From Sycobia sp. Sy_11 (taxonomy: Eukaryota > Arthropoda > Insecta > Hymenoptera > Epichrysomallidae), in contig JACCIC010000002.1 in the NCBI GenBank assembly GCA_018907035.1, positions 7,887,501 to 7,951,500 on the forward strand: a stretch of DNA of 64,000 nt. Direction: 5' to 3'. The translations under genes and the position numbers were made by a program. Under the pieces are notes generated by a model. It was given only the letters and a program-made list of their open reading frames with translations, ran no database searches and had not been told where the DNA came from. This document shows, in pieces, positions 12,105 to 24,486 of the stretch. Position 1 is the stretch's first letter. Each line of letters begins with the position of its first letter.

Positions 12105-15100
12105 GTGTTGATCTTTTATTAACGAGCCAGTATATTATATATTCAGTGATCTCGGGAAAAATATAGCATAATAAACATTAAATTTCATGTATTAAAGATT
12201 CGGAAACGATGAACGCCTATTGCTGGATCTACAGTACGTTCACGGTTAAGAGGCACCTGCGAGGGATCCCGGGTCGGCAGGTTGTGGGCCCCGGGGTCGC
12301 CCAGGCTCTCGGCAATGACGAGCTCGTCTATCATCGATATTATCAGTGGGTCAGTTTGATTTAACAATTAAACCGTGGTATTTATTAAAATACAGATATA
12401 TAAATACACTTACTCGATTTAAGTTAATGCAATTTTCTGATCATATCCATATATATAGGTATTCACGTAATTTGAAACAGTCATTCTTAAATAATATTTG
12501 TTTTTTTTTTTTTCAATTTGCCTTCAAAACGATCTCTTCCATTTCTTTTCTGGCATTTAGGTTAAATTAGATAACTGACAAAATTGAACTAAACTGCGTG
12601 ATATGTTAAAGGGATTTGATTGCGGCATTTGTATGTAAGCTAAAGTAGACATTATTTGAAGAATAAAGTTAAGATTGTCAAGTATAACGTAATTGATACA
12701 ACTAGCTAGGAGAGTAATACTTCACCAATACTAAGGCAAACCGAGATTTTGTCGTAATGTATTGTCATTGGCAAAACGGAAAAATATTCCTCTGATAATT
12801 CAATTATTGTCTTCGACCTGTACGACTCTTGGAATTGTTTCTTTTGGCCTTGGATCATGATATGGAAGTATTGGTCTTGATTTGAAAAATTAGTCGAACA
12901 TTTCTTAAAACATTTTCATGAAGTTATATAGTATGTTTATGCCGAGACCACAAAACATTAAAAAAATTACCAAAAATTATTAATAGTTAAATAAAATGTA
13001 AGGTGTATAAATATAATTTTGTCGTATTAAACTGGTGCACATATATAAATATCAATTTTTTATCTATTCTTTATCCATTAATCTATACACAGTCAAGCTC
13101 CTATTGAATTTGATGTTTTACTATAATTTGCGATTATGATGCTTGGGTCTGAAAAATTCGTTAGGATCGACGAATAGTATCAGTTTCATTTTTTCATTTT
13201 TACATATGGTTGAAGATGAAAAAATTCAAATTTTCGCTCATAAAAATTTGACAAAATTGTAAAAACCAATGGTTTTTTAAAACTTTTTAAAATAAAAGTA
13301 TACTGATATTGAACCATATACTAATTTAGAAACAATTTTTACTTAGTTTATTAAAAAGCTGCCGTGGCTATTTTTATTTTACATTTTATTAACATTTAAA
13401 TTTTGAGCAATTTGAAAAAAGACATTATTAAAGGACTTTTAGTTGTACTTGTAAAGAATTTTTTAGAATCTCTGATGAGTAAAATTTCATTCAAGTTTCC
13501 GTATAATATATTAACAGATTAAAGAAACCGCGCTGCAGCCAAGGATCGCGATTATTCTCGCAAGTAGTAAAAAAAACAGTAAAATAATCATGCCAAGGCC
13601 AATATTCTTATTTCTCAGGTCTTGGTCTGACCTATAAGGCATTGCTGTGGTATTGTTCTTTGTAATCTAATGTGGATTAGAATACCAAGTGAATAAGTCT
13701 CTTTTATCCAAACATTTAACAATTTATTTATTGGGATTGTTCGAGAAAAATATACGTTAGATCTCGTGAAATAGACCCGCTAGATCTGATCTGACCTGAT
13801 CTGATGTTTAATCGTAATTATAACAGTTCCAACATTTCTTAACTATCTAAAATAGAACACTTACCTATTCTAGTTAAACTTTACTGCAGTCTTGAATTTA
13901 GATATAGACAGGACCGGTTAATTTACAGTAACCGATTGTTTATTCGTATTATAGACACTATACATTTTAAAGCTCTTTCTATCCATCTACATATGTCTAC
14001 ACATTATCCAGTCGCAAAACCGACCGCTAATCGCTACGTCCGTAACAAGGTCTGCCTCGTGCTGCTGCTCCAGGCCGCGATGTTCCACGCACCGCGTGTC
14101 CTCTGGCAGATCTGGGAGGACGGGACAATTTGCACGCTATGCCGGGACCTCGGGCCCCGCTACAGTCTCACGCCCTGGACCGCCGAGCAGCGGCTTCAGA
14201 TAATGCAGTACTTCACCGGTCCCGGGGTGTACAGCCATAACATCTACGCCCTCAAGTACTTCAGCTGCGAGATACTGAACTTCGCCAATACGGTTAGCGC
14301 AACGGGACATTATTATTAAATGCTGTCAGATTGATGCCTATATAATGCGTCGTTGAATATATGTATGTCAAGCTTTTGAAAAACCGAAGACTTGACATTG
14401 GGACGGAAACTCCATGTATAGAAACGTCTATATACGTTCGCATAATTATATAGCCAGATTCGTCTCGATTTACAAGAATCGTAATAAAAACATCAATTTA
14501 AATACGATAAAATTTGATGCCATTGATGTGGATTTAATCTGACTGAAAGGAACGATCGATCCAATTTACGTTTCAGTCCATTGAAATTTTACTTAAATGT
14601 GATTTAAATCGATTGCTAATTTTAACAAGTAGTAAAGTTTTTTATATGCGCAATTAGAAAGGATATTTATTAAATGTAGTAAATCCGATTTTTCCATACG
14701 TCTATTAATATTCTTATTATTAGATCTTCGAATTTTTGATAAATATTAGGGCTTTCAATAATAAAATGAAAAAATGTGTTATTCTAAATATTGTCCATGA
14801 TTAACAAGGACCTTTGCCCAGAATCTAGGCAATTCGTTAATTTCCTCCCACAAACATTTATATCCTTTGATAAACGTTTCATACCTTATGTTGAAGTGAA
14901 TCTTAAGTCGGTGAGAGTATTCTGCATTTATAGAAACAAGTGGTATCCAGAAGAAACAATGTCTCTGTTGTAAGACGGGTGGGACGTAATTTACCATCCT
15001 TTTGATATCCCAATCATTTTTCATTCAATAATGGACGGGTGTCCGATCATTGTTATGATCGAAAATCAATGTCTTGTATCTGGCCTATCACTCTACCTAT

Positions 15101-18100
15101 TTTACTCGCAATTCTCATTTCAAAGGCATCAATTATGTTCGGTAGAATGATCCATCTACTGTTGGACTCTTTTTCGGCAGTTCATAGTAGACCACAGTCT
15201 TCGGATCTGAGCAAATACAGAGAATTAGCCTATTTACGTGGATTTCTTATTGTGGCCGCGATGATTATGCGTTGAAGAAAAAAATCTCCAAGTAAAAAGA
15301 CAATTTTCGTCATTTTTTGGCGTAATGAATCTAACTTGTAAATTAATCTCAGTCATTTTGGACTTTTGTAAATGGCTTGGCGTGTTATTCCCATCGATGT
15401 AGCGTCTTCTTTTTGCGTTTAATAATTCTTCATCCCCAAGCTTTTTCATCTGATCAGAAAACTCCAAAGGTTTGATAAATATGAATTAAAATTTATAGAC
15501 ATCTTGTATACCAATTTCATCCATATCAATGCTACGTGAAATTGTTTTAATATCTGCTGGTAACATTTTGAAATATCTCGAGGTGTATTAAAACAAATCA
15601 AATTTGTTAATCAAAAGATATAAAACATTGTATCAAAATATACCATAGTGGACGGAAACTTGCGGTGACCATCAGATTTTGATCCTTTTAATAAAGTTAT
15701 AGTACTGCAGGCTCGTATGTTAAACTTTAAACGACAATTAAACTTGTATATTTTCATACGTTTAACGTAAAAGAATAGTTATCCTTAAGAATAAGTTTTA
15801 ATTTAAAAGAATATTTGTAATGATGATCAAATTTACCGATATTTTGTTAACGCTAATCAAAAATTACCGATATGAAATTTTTTTATTCATATATTCATAT
15901 ATTTTAATATTCTGGTAGTTTCTTACCACTCGATACATTTCAATAGAATCTACGATAGGTTTTGATATGTTTTGATTTTTAGAAATAAATATCAAGATAT
16001 AATATGCAATTTTATCAAAATGTATCAAAGTGTTGCAAACTTTGTTCGAAATGACGTCTTTGTGTACATACACGTTCTTATCCATCTTCGTCTACATTTA
16101 AAAGAGGGTTTCAATCTACGTCAATTCGACTTTTTTCCTTGGCCTCGATCCACATCTTACTCGGACTTTGATAAATGCTCCCTGATTGTGCAGGACGTCT
16201 CCTTGCCCTAACTTCCCATACACTCCAGTTTAACAACGCTTCTCACAATAATGGTCTCGTTGATTTTTTAAAACCACGTCATCATACACACACCGACGCT
16301 ACATTGGCTCTGACATCAGATAGGCCAGATCTACATGCTGGACGTGTTCCTGGAGGGCCAGTTCGCCCATTACGGGCCCTCGGCCGCTAGCCTGGCGAGC
16401 GAGTCGAGGCCGTTCCAGCGCGTCGACCCGATGGCTCGGCTCTTCCCCAAGCTGACCAAATGCACGATGCACACTTTCGGGGCGGGAGGCTCGAGCCAGA
16501 CGCACGACGCCCTCTGTGTGCTGCCGCTGAACGTCGTCAACGAGAAGATCTTCGTGTTCCTCTGGTTCTGGCTGATGTTCCTCGCGGGCATGGGGGCGCT
16601 CGCACTTTTTTATAGGTAAGCCGAGCAATATATATTTATATATATATACAATTTATTCGGAATTCGAATTTTTGGCGTGCATAAATATTATATTATTATT
16701 CGAATCCATCCTCTACTTTCCGCGGATGATATGATTTATCATATAGTGCGATTTGAAAATTAATATACACAAATGCATCCCAAACAGAACATAATATTTG
16801 AAAATATTTATTTCTAAACGTTTACTAAATATTTGAAAAAAATTTTCATAAAGTATCTTTGTTAATGATTCAAACGTAAAGCATGTTTATTTAACTATGT
16901 TAAATATTTCTGAAATATTTAACATAGTCATGTTAAAATATTTATTTTAAGTATTTTCACAATATGTTTTTGTCATAGGACATTTCTAAATTAGTCTAAA
17001 TATTATCTAAAAAATCTAAAGAATCTAATAATTATTATATATTATAACTAATAGTATAATAATAATTATTAATATTATTTAATAATTAATGTATTATCAT
17101 ATAATTATCTAATAATTCTAAAAAATCATAAAGAATTCAGATATTTTTAAAATGTTTTAAAACTTTTCCTGTAATGAGTATATAAATATTTGATTAAGAA
17201 ACAATGTATTTTGAAAATATTTTTGTTCTGCTAGGATACATTTATCATTACCGTGTTGTAAGATAATGATGTAAGGTAATGATGTAAGTTTTTCTCATGT
17301 ATACAGTTCAATAGGCAAATTCTCGGATTTTTATAAGAATTATAAATTTTGAAAATGACAAGATAAAAGTTTTAACGGAGTTGTCCTTACTGATTTTAAC
17401 AGTCGGAATATATGTTATATAGTATTATTAATACAAAAAAAATTATAAGATAACAAATTCCTATACTGGCAATTTCTTTAAGAATCTATTCTTTTTTATT
17501 TTTTATTTGAGAAATGAATAAGCATAGATCTACTTCAAACATAAAAAAATGTTTAAACTTGCTTGTTCAACATTTATGAGCTCTTAATGAAAAAACACTA
17601 AAACATAAGCCTAAGGTTTACGAAGAGTTGGCTAATAAGTAATATAATCATTTAGCGATAATTCGCAAAACTTAAGCGAGTTCTGATGCTCGACAATGAC
17701 GTCTGAATTTGCATTATATTCCCTTCTTTTTTTTTCTCAATGCTCTAATACAACTAAAAATGACGATGGACACTTAAGTTATCAAAAGCTAGATTTTTTT
17801 TCTGCAGAACAAATTACTATTATCGGGTGGATCATGAAAAATGTATCAGAATTTTAATACTTCATCTCGTTACGTTAAAGCACGTAGCGTATTATAAACG
17901 CGAACGATTTTATTATTCTGCAATAATCAAAATCGTTGAAAAATTTGCAACGATTATTGGACACGACAGTTGCCGCGCGAAATCGAAAAAATTACGCCCA
18001 AACACAAATGTCCGCTTGGTAAAAAAGGAAGGCACAATGAAAAGGGATGGTTGTTTATACAGAAAAATTGGCATGAGCCTTTATTGTTATCTCTCGCATT

Positions 18101-18683
18101 AAAAGCCGTTTTACAAAAAATTCCATTCATACGCTCGTTTGATTAATTACACGCGTCGTAAGTTATACAACTTTTGCTGAAGCATTACTCAATGCGAATC
18201 CCGCAATATACTCTGTATAAAGGATGGTACGTTTCGTCTTATATAAAAAATATCGATTGGAAGCTCTCGATAAAGCCCGTTGCGTCCTTGATAATCGCGA
18301 GGAGTTTTAAGAGACTAGGTCGAGCGGGGCGAAGCCTTGCAAAGCCGTGCCCTAGATCGCGGTGTACTGAAAATTTTCGAGAAAACGTTGAAAAAAATAA
18401 ATAAAACAAAATAAAAAAAAATCTCCGCGCTAAACTTTCGGGCGGAAACTGTAATCTGCGCAAGAGCTTACTACATTGTATATTTTAAACGTTCCCCTTG
18501 TCAGAACAAATGACGTCGTCGCTCAATACTTTTTTTTTCTCCTCTTTACAATCCGAAAGAATTGCTGATATATTTATATAAATATATATATATGCGCCAG
18601 TCGTATTATAAAAACCAGGTAGAACAGAGTGGAATTTTCTTTCTTTTTTCTTTTTTGTCGTTTTTCAAATATATTAGTCTATA

Positions 18684-18729
<46 letters not shown>

Positions 18730-18958
18730 GTCCGTCGGCATACGCAGGATAGTGGTGCTGACGCAGCCGTGGGCGCGCGTCCTGCTGCTGCGCGCCAGCC
18801 TCCGCGGCCTGTCGACCCGCACGATAATGGACCTCGCCCGCGGCCTCAGCTTCGGCGACTGGTTCGTCCTGCGCCAGATGTCGAAGAACATCAGCGACCT
18901 GACCTATCGGCGCCTCGTTGTCGATTACGCGGACGCGCTTCACAAGTCGAGCGCCTGA
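11855..18958 (+). CDS. innexin gap-junction channel subunit
   Basis: Exons are 11855-12035, 12198-12349, 14050-14292, 16320-16615 and 18748-18958. All junctions keep phase and the total is 1083 nt, 360 aa, the usual innexin length. Innexins are four-pass membrane proteins that form invertebrate gap junctions and hemichannels. TM1 is at about residues 29-46. Extracellular loop 1 carries C54 and C69. The family signature YYQW sits at residues 108-111, just before TM2. The PMARLFPKLTKC segment and the later DALCVLPLN give the two loop-2 cysteines, followed by TM4 (VFLWFWLMFL). The short cytoplasmic tail includes the conserved GDWFVL block. The start ATG gives MLELFAPV, matching the usual innexin N-terminus. 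The sequence is diverged; it looks closer to the Inx1/Inx2/shakB type than to Inx3, but I do not name the orthologue. Confidence 0.93.
12051..12102. repeat. (TA)n microsatellite in innexin intron 1
   Basis: About 25 TA units starting 15 bp downstream of the exon 1 donor (G/GTGCGG). The first intron is only 162 bp and this repeat makes up about a third of it. Confidence 0.9.
14293..16319. other. innexin intron 3
   Basis: A 2.0 kb GT-AG intron. It contains a cluster of unexplained minus-strand open frames between 14779 and 15467, interrupted by stops. I do not recognise them. No other gene is seen. Confidence 0.6.
16616..18747. other. innexin intron 4
   Basis: A 2.1 kb GT-AG intron, donor TATAG/GTAAGC. 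No recognised gene lies within it. A (TA)n run at 18688-18726 sits just before the acceptor. Confidence 0.65.
18688..18726. repeat. (TA)n microsatellite at innexin exon 5 acceptor
   Basis: About 19 TA units ending 21 bp before exon 5. It stands where a polypyrimidine tract would be expected. Confidence 0.88.
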
Positions 18959-19218
18959 CGAGGGGGACGGCGGCGGCGGCGGCGGCGGCGACGACGGCGG
19001 CGATGCGGAGACGATATAACGACGATTATTTATATATAATTATATATATATATAGAATGTGCGGAAATAATAGCGTATATATAAACTGCGTACGCGAGGT
19101 CGACAAAAAGGACGAAAAGGAAAGCTCGTTCGAGTCCGTTCGCGCTCTATATGAGCGCTATTTATATAAGCCATATTTTGTAATAGATTATTGCCTACCT
19201 TTTTACCGTTTTTGACTG

Positions 19219-19271
19219 ATACATACATACATACATACATACATACATACATACATACATACATACATACA

Positions 19272-19347
<76 letters not shown>
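19219..19347. repeat. compound (CATA)n-(TA)n microsatellite
   Basis: About 20 CATA units (19219-19300) run directly into about 23 TA units (19301-19347). The stretch lies 260 bp after the innexin stop, possibly within its 3' UTR. Confidence 0.92.
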
Positions 19348-19349
<2 letters not shown>

Positions 19350-19795
19350 CTAAGAGAGAATTTTGGTAAATGAAACGGAATCCGCATATATATGATGCTG
19401 GAAATGTTTGATTATGGATGGCACGTTTTAAAATGCGCGCGTTCCGCTGAATTCGTCAATATATATACCATTCTCTCTTAGCTTCGAACACCGGAGATAT
19501 AAGTCATTATTTTACAAAGGAAGCGTTTGTTAAAAAAATTAAATAAGAAGCTCGTGATTTGTCTGTAAAGCAAGCTTGTCATTACACAATTTATTATATA
19601 ATTGTAAATAGTTTTACTTTGACTTGTTGATCATTTGGCATTTCTTTTCATTTTTTCCCCTCCACTCTGTGTATAATTCATATAATATTACAGATGTATG
19701 ATATCCAAGTATTCTTTCGTAGAGAGATCGTTATTGCTCTTCGCGATAGAGAAGCGCGCAGCGTTTTATTTGAATAACGTCAAAAAAAAAGAAAC

Positions 19796-19796
<1 letters not shown>

Positions 19797-19831
<35 letters not shown>

Positions 19832-19840
19832 TGATGATGA
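19797..19840. repeat. (AAT)n trinucleotide repeat
   Basis: About eleven AAT units followed by GAT units, in non-coding DNA downstream of the innexin. Confidence 0.85.
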
Positions 19841-22259
19841 AAAAGTTCTAATATTTAGCTCGTATATGACGTATTTCTTTCTTCTTCTTCTTCTTCTCTG
19901 AATGTAAAATACTCTGTACAACGACGTCTTATTTCACTTACGCATTATTACTCTAAAGCTATTGTTACTCATTACCACTACTACGCTTATAGGAATTATT
20001 CGAGTACTCGGTAAAGTCCCAGTTATACATTGTCATACGTAAAAGCTCTAATTGAACGTATCCACGAAAAATACCGATGAAAAAGCCGTCGAAGGGAAAA
20101 AAAAAATCCATCGCGTTACGTGTCTATCTGTTGGCATGTAAAAAGGCACTCCGTGTTACTTTTATTCGCGCTGCAATCCTAACCCGACTAAAATATCTTT
20201 TACCTCGTACATTCGTCCGTGGCGTTATGCAGTCACTCGATACATCGTTTCGGGGAGGGGGGGGGGAACCTTTGCTGAAGAGTACAGACCAAAGTATGCG
20301 ATTTTAAAAACAGCGTTTTTCCAATCTGAAAAATTACAACGCGAGTGGCGTAAAGGTTAATCGCCGTTCGTTATCCGGATATCTTCGATTGTATTAATGT
20401 GCGAAGGAATTGTTTAATAACTATTTATAACAATAGGCTGTTTGAATATACTTATATCGTGCCTGTACTTAGTATTTAATGGTCCTGAGTCATGATCTAT
20501 TCTCGTACTTTCCGAGCATTCCTTATATTATTTCATTTAAGGAAACTGAAAAGATTTCAGATTTAATCGGGGGAGAATTAATAGTTACGTTCCATATTAG
20601 CCGAACGTCTTAATCGAGGAATTATCAAAAGGCGTTTTGAGTTTTCAAATGACAATCCGGAAAAATATAATAAATACATTACAATACATTATTGCGAAGA
20701 CGACAGAGATCAAGAGAGGCAGTGGAGGATTTTCTACAGTTCAAATTTTGTTCAGTTTGTCTATGAATATATGTTGATAAAAGCCTTTGAACGGGAGTAG
20801 ATCTATAGAAGCATTAAAATTAGAAAGTTGACGTTTTAATTGTTTAACCAAAACTTTCTATGACAACTAACTTCCTTATGAATTGCTCGTAATCGACTCT
20901 TTTGACAATTTAAATATAAATAAATAAGTTACGTTAATTATCATGAGTCATGGAATATGAAAATATTTGGCATTTTTACAGATAATATATACAAATGTGT
21001 ACACAGTAGTTATAAATAAATAATTAATAAATAAACTAAATACTATTATTATACTCTAAAAATTGATTCGATTTCAATTCCTTGCATAGTATTACGCCAT
21101 TTAGGCTTTATTCTAAGCGCATCAATTTTACCTTATATATTACTCGTATCAAAATCTACACAATAATTACCGACGGCAAATAACGAATTTGTTCGCGATC
21201 GTTGATATAACGGACAGCTTGTTTTTATTACTTCTTTTACCGATAAAATACTGAATGATAATCTACGATATTAACCCATCAAACTTATTTACACTGCTAT
21301 TTTAATTACAATCTTTACAAAGAATGAATTTATTCAGATGGCTGCGTCGTTTCTTCTGCTTTGCGAGAGAAACGTAAAAAATCACAAATGTAATATAAAA
21401 CTGAAATTTAAAATCTTTCAATGCCATAACATTTTAACAAGCTTATCAATTGAAAAAAACAAGATGAAGAGACGTTTGCCTCTTTTTCTTTTCTGAACGA
21501 CGAGTTCTTAATTGCTGTAAATTACCAACAAACGAATGCAACTAATTTCATAGGATTAGTTGTTGAAAATTGGTCGACATAAAACGAAATGTTGAAATAG
21601 ATTGACATTGAGAAAACGTATATTTCGCACTTGGTTCTATGTTAAATTTTCCAAAATACGTTTATGACGCGAAGCGATGAAGAATTCCATGCTGTTTCTT
21701 ATACGCTCTGAACAAGGAGAGAACGACGTAGACAGCAAAATGGCAAAATGTCTATAAAAAAAAAAAAAAAAAAAAAACAAAAACAAATAAAACGAGAAAT
21801 AAAAAGAAAATAGTCTTATCTAAATGTGGACGCTACTTCTATAAAAATAGCAAATGTACAAATCGTCGGAAAAATCTAAATGATAAAACTCCCCCCGAGG
21901 TAAGTAAAATTATAATATACAAAAATTCATCGTTATTCCCGGCGATGCTCCTCGTTCATAAAGGCACCGCGAGCAGCTGCTCAGGGTGCGAAGGCCAGCG
22001 CGAGTTTTCGTTCCCATCGAAACAGAAGAAATCACGGATATATATCTTCAATATGTATTATTTATATAGGTATACTTCATAATCTGTTATTGGGAAGGAA
22101 AACGTGGACCGTCAGGTTGGCGACTCCTTAAATAAAGCCACTGTTCCCTGCTACAGGCGACAATTAGCAACCGATTATTTTGCTCTGTACTCTTAACAAA
22201 CGTTCGCGCGCGGCTCCAAGCAAACTACTACAGCTCCCGATTCAGCGCCGTCTCCAAGT

Positions 22260-22310
22260 AGTAATAATAATAATAATAATAATTTTAAAAAAATTAAAAA
22301 AAAAAAAAAA
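22260..22310. repeat. (AAT)n and poly(A) tract
   Basis: A trinucleotide AAT run followed by A-rich sequence, just downstream of the BTB-Kelch stop codon in that gene's reading direction. Confidence 0.7.
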
Positions 22311-22358
22311 GAAAACAGTCTCTTCGGTTAGCTGCCCTCGCGGCCGTGCGCCCCTCCT

Positions 22359-24448
22359 TCACGGCAGCAACTGCTTGTACAGGGTGGATGGATCGATGAG
22401 ATTGAAGCAGTTGACCGGCACGAGCGAGGCCACCGGCAGGCTGAAGTTGTGCATCCGCGAGCTGTATCGGGCCGCGCCCGCCCCGTTGTTGGCCCCCTCC
22501 TGCTCCTCCTCGTCCTCGTCCGCCTCGTCCTCCTCCTCGTCCTCCTCCTCCTCCTCCTCGTCCTCGTCCTCGTCGACCTCGAGCCTGCCGCACTCCACCG
22601 TGATCTTCTCGAACGCGTAGACGATGCCGATCACCCGCGAGTCCTCGCCGATCAGGATCTTCTCGCAGGGGCTGCGGAACTGCTTGCGCTCCGAGCGCGC
22701 TATGCGCGCACCGCGGACGACAGTCGGGCCCGACTGGCCCGGGCAGACCTTCGCGTCCCAGGTGACGTCGTAGCCGACGAAGGTGCCGCCCTCCTTGCCT
22801 GGAAGTAAACGCGCGTCGACCGCGGCGGGATTATGAGGCTCGGTAAGTGGGACGAGACTGATAGCGCGCTCTCCGCGGTATTTACGCAAGCTGGAACCGG
22901 CTCTTTTGGCAGTAATCGATTCTTTTTTTTTTTATGCGCGAGTTTAAATTTGGCAAGAACAGAGACAAAAAAAAATTGGGGTTAAATTGCCTTGAATAAT
23001 CGAAATTTGAAGGATATTATTCTCGATATCTCAAATTCTGTACGCGAAGAAAAATTTTCTAGTAAAAATTAATCGAGTACGCAGTAATTCGATGTACAGA
23101 CTGTAAAAGACAAAGCAAGAATTTAACCTATTTTTACCATTGCAATCTGTACATTTTCAATTATTCGCATCGTAGTTTCTTAGTTCTTTTGCAATCTTTG
23201 ATCAAAATACCGGCCAGTACTGTAAGTTTTATTGGAAAATTTTTCTCGTTGCATGTACTCACTTGATAAAGCCTTAAACTGATAAATAGCCAATGATATA
23301 ATATTGAATGGATCTAATATATCTAACAATCTAATAAAAATACAGACAATGTTTAGGTCACTTTTTTATGACCATTTTTAAGTTTGTAGTGAGTTGTTTT
23401 ATATATTTATATACATTGACATCAATGTTCTCATATATATTTTCGCTTATGTTTATTTATTTGTTTAAACAATTAACGGACCTAAATAGGTCCTCCTTCA
23501 AATAAACAACTATTAATGTTATATAATAAATATTAAGCTAAAATTATAATTTCAGAATTTCAATCATCAGAACTATCGGTTGCATTCACTTGGTTGATTT
23601 TTGTAGAATCGTCTAATTTTATTTATAAACTCGCTATTGATAGTGATCACATTCCATAGTCTGGTACTAGTGAATTCTTTCAATATTCAAATCTCCCTAC
23701 ACTCGTACGGGATCGTACAATGATTGGACCATTGAACAGTTAATTATATTGTTTAAACATTAAAAACAGATAAAGCATCATAATAAAAAATCAATCGACT
23801 CAGTAGGCAATATGTTTAAAGCTAATCACATATCATTATCATTATGATCAATAAAATGCATTGCACGTAGTAAAGGTTGTAAAGAACGTATAACGTATAA
23901 TCTTATGCTGCCTACGTCTATTAATTTCAAGTAATCGTTTTTATGATTTAATAACTCCTATACGAAGCACAATAATTTGTACGGTTTAGCAAATCAATTA
24001 TTATATAAAACAACTCGTTGGATTGAAGTGGGCCACCAAAAACTGACCGAAACATCGTCTATTATTTTGTAATAATAACGACAAAAATCGATAGATTTTC
24101 TAAAATTTCGTTTCTTTAATTTGTTATATTTAAAGCTCTGGACATTGCGACCCAGTTAGAAGGAATATCCAAAAAATCAGAATGTAGCTATAGTCAGTAC
24201 AATGACCTGACCGAAACATCGTACAATTATATTAATAATCAGAATTTAGACAGCGGAGACGTTTAGTTGTTTTTTTATCTGAACAACCTTCAAAAAACAG
24301 ACTATCTATTTTTTTCGTTAGTTTATAATGAAGTGGCACTAATTTTAAAAAAATTTACGTTTGGACTTGCGAAATAGAAGAGCTAAAGATAAAAATATCA
24401 AAATATCCCCTCGCCTTAGTGACTATGGTGTATATGAATCAAGTTACA

Positions 24449-24486
<38 letters not shown>

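Larger units (their letters stand above)
18959..22358. other. innexin 3' flank and intergenic sequence
   Basis: The sequence immediately after the innexin stop is a (GGC)n-rich tract (18969-18990) and is probably 3' UTR. Beyond it lie compound CATA/TA repeats, an (AAT)n tract (about 19797-19830), and AT-rich DNA with no recognised gene. The BTB-Kelch gene converges tail to tail from 22359. Confidence 0.55.

Noticed and set aside
22180..22620. Plus-strand frame with a long serine run
   Set aside because: It is the antisense of the acidic stretch of the BTB-Kelch last exon; the minus-strand frame has the splice and domain support.
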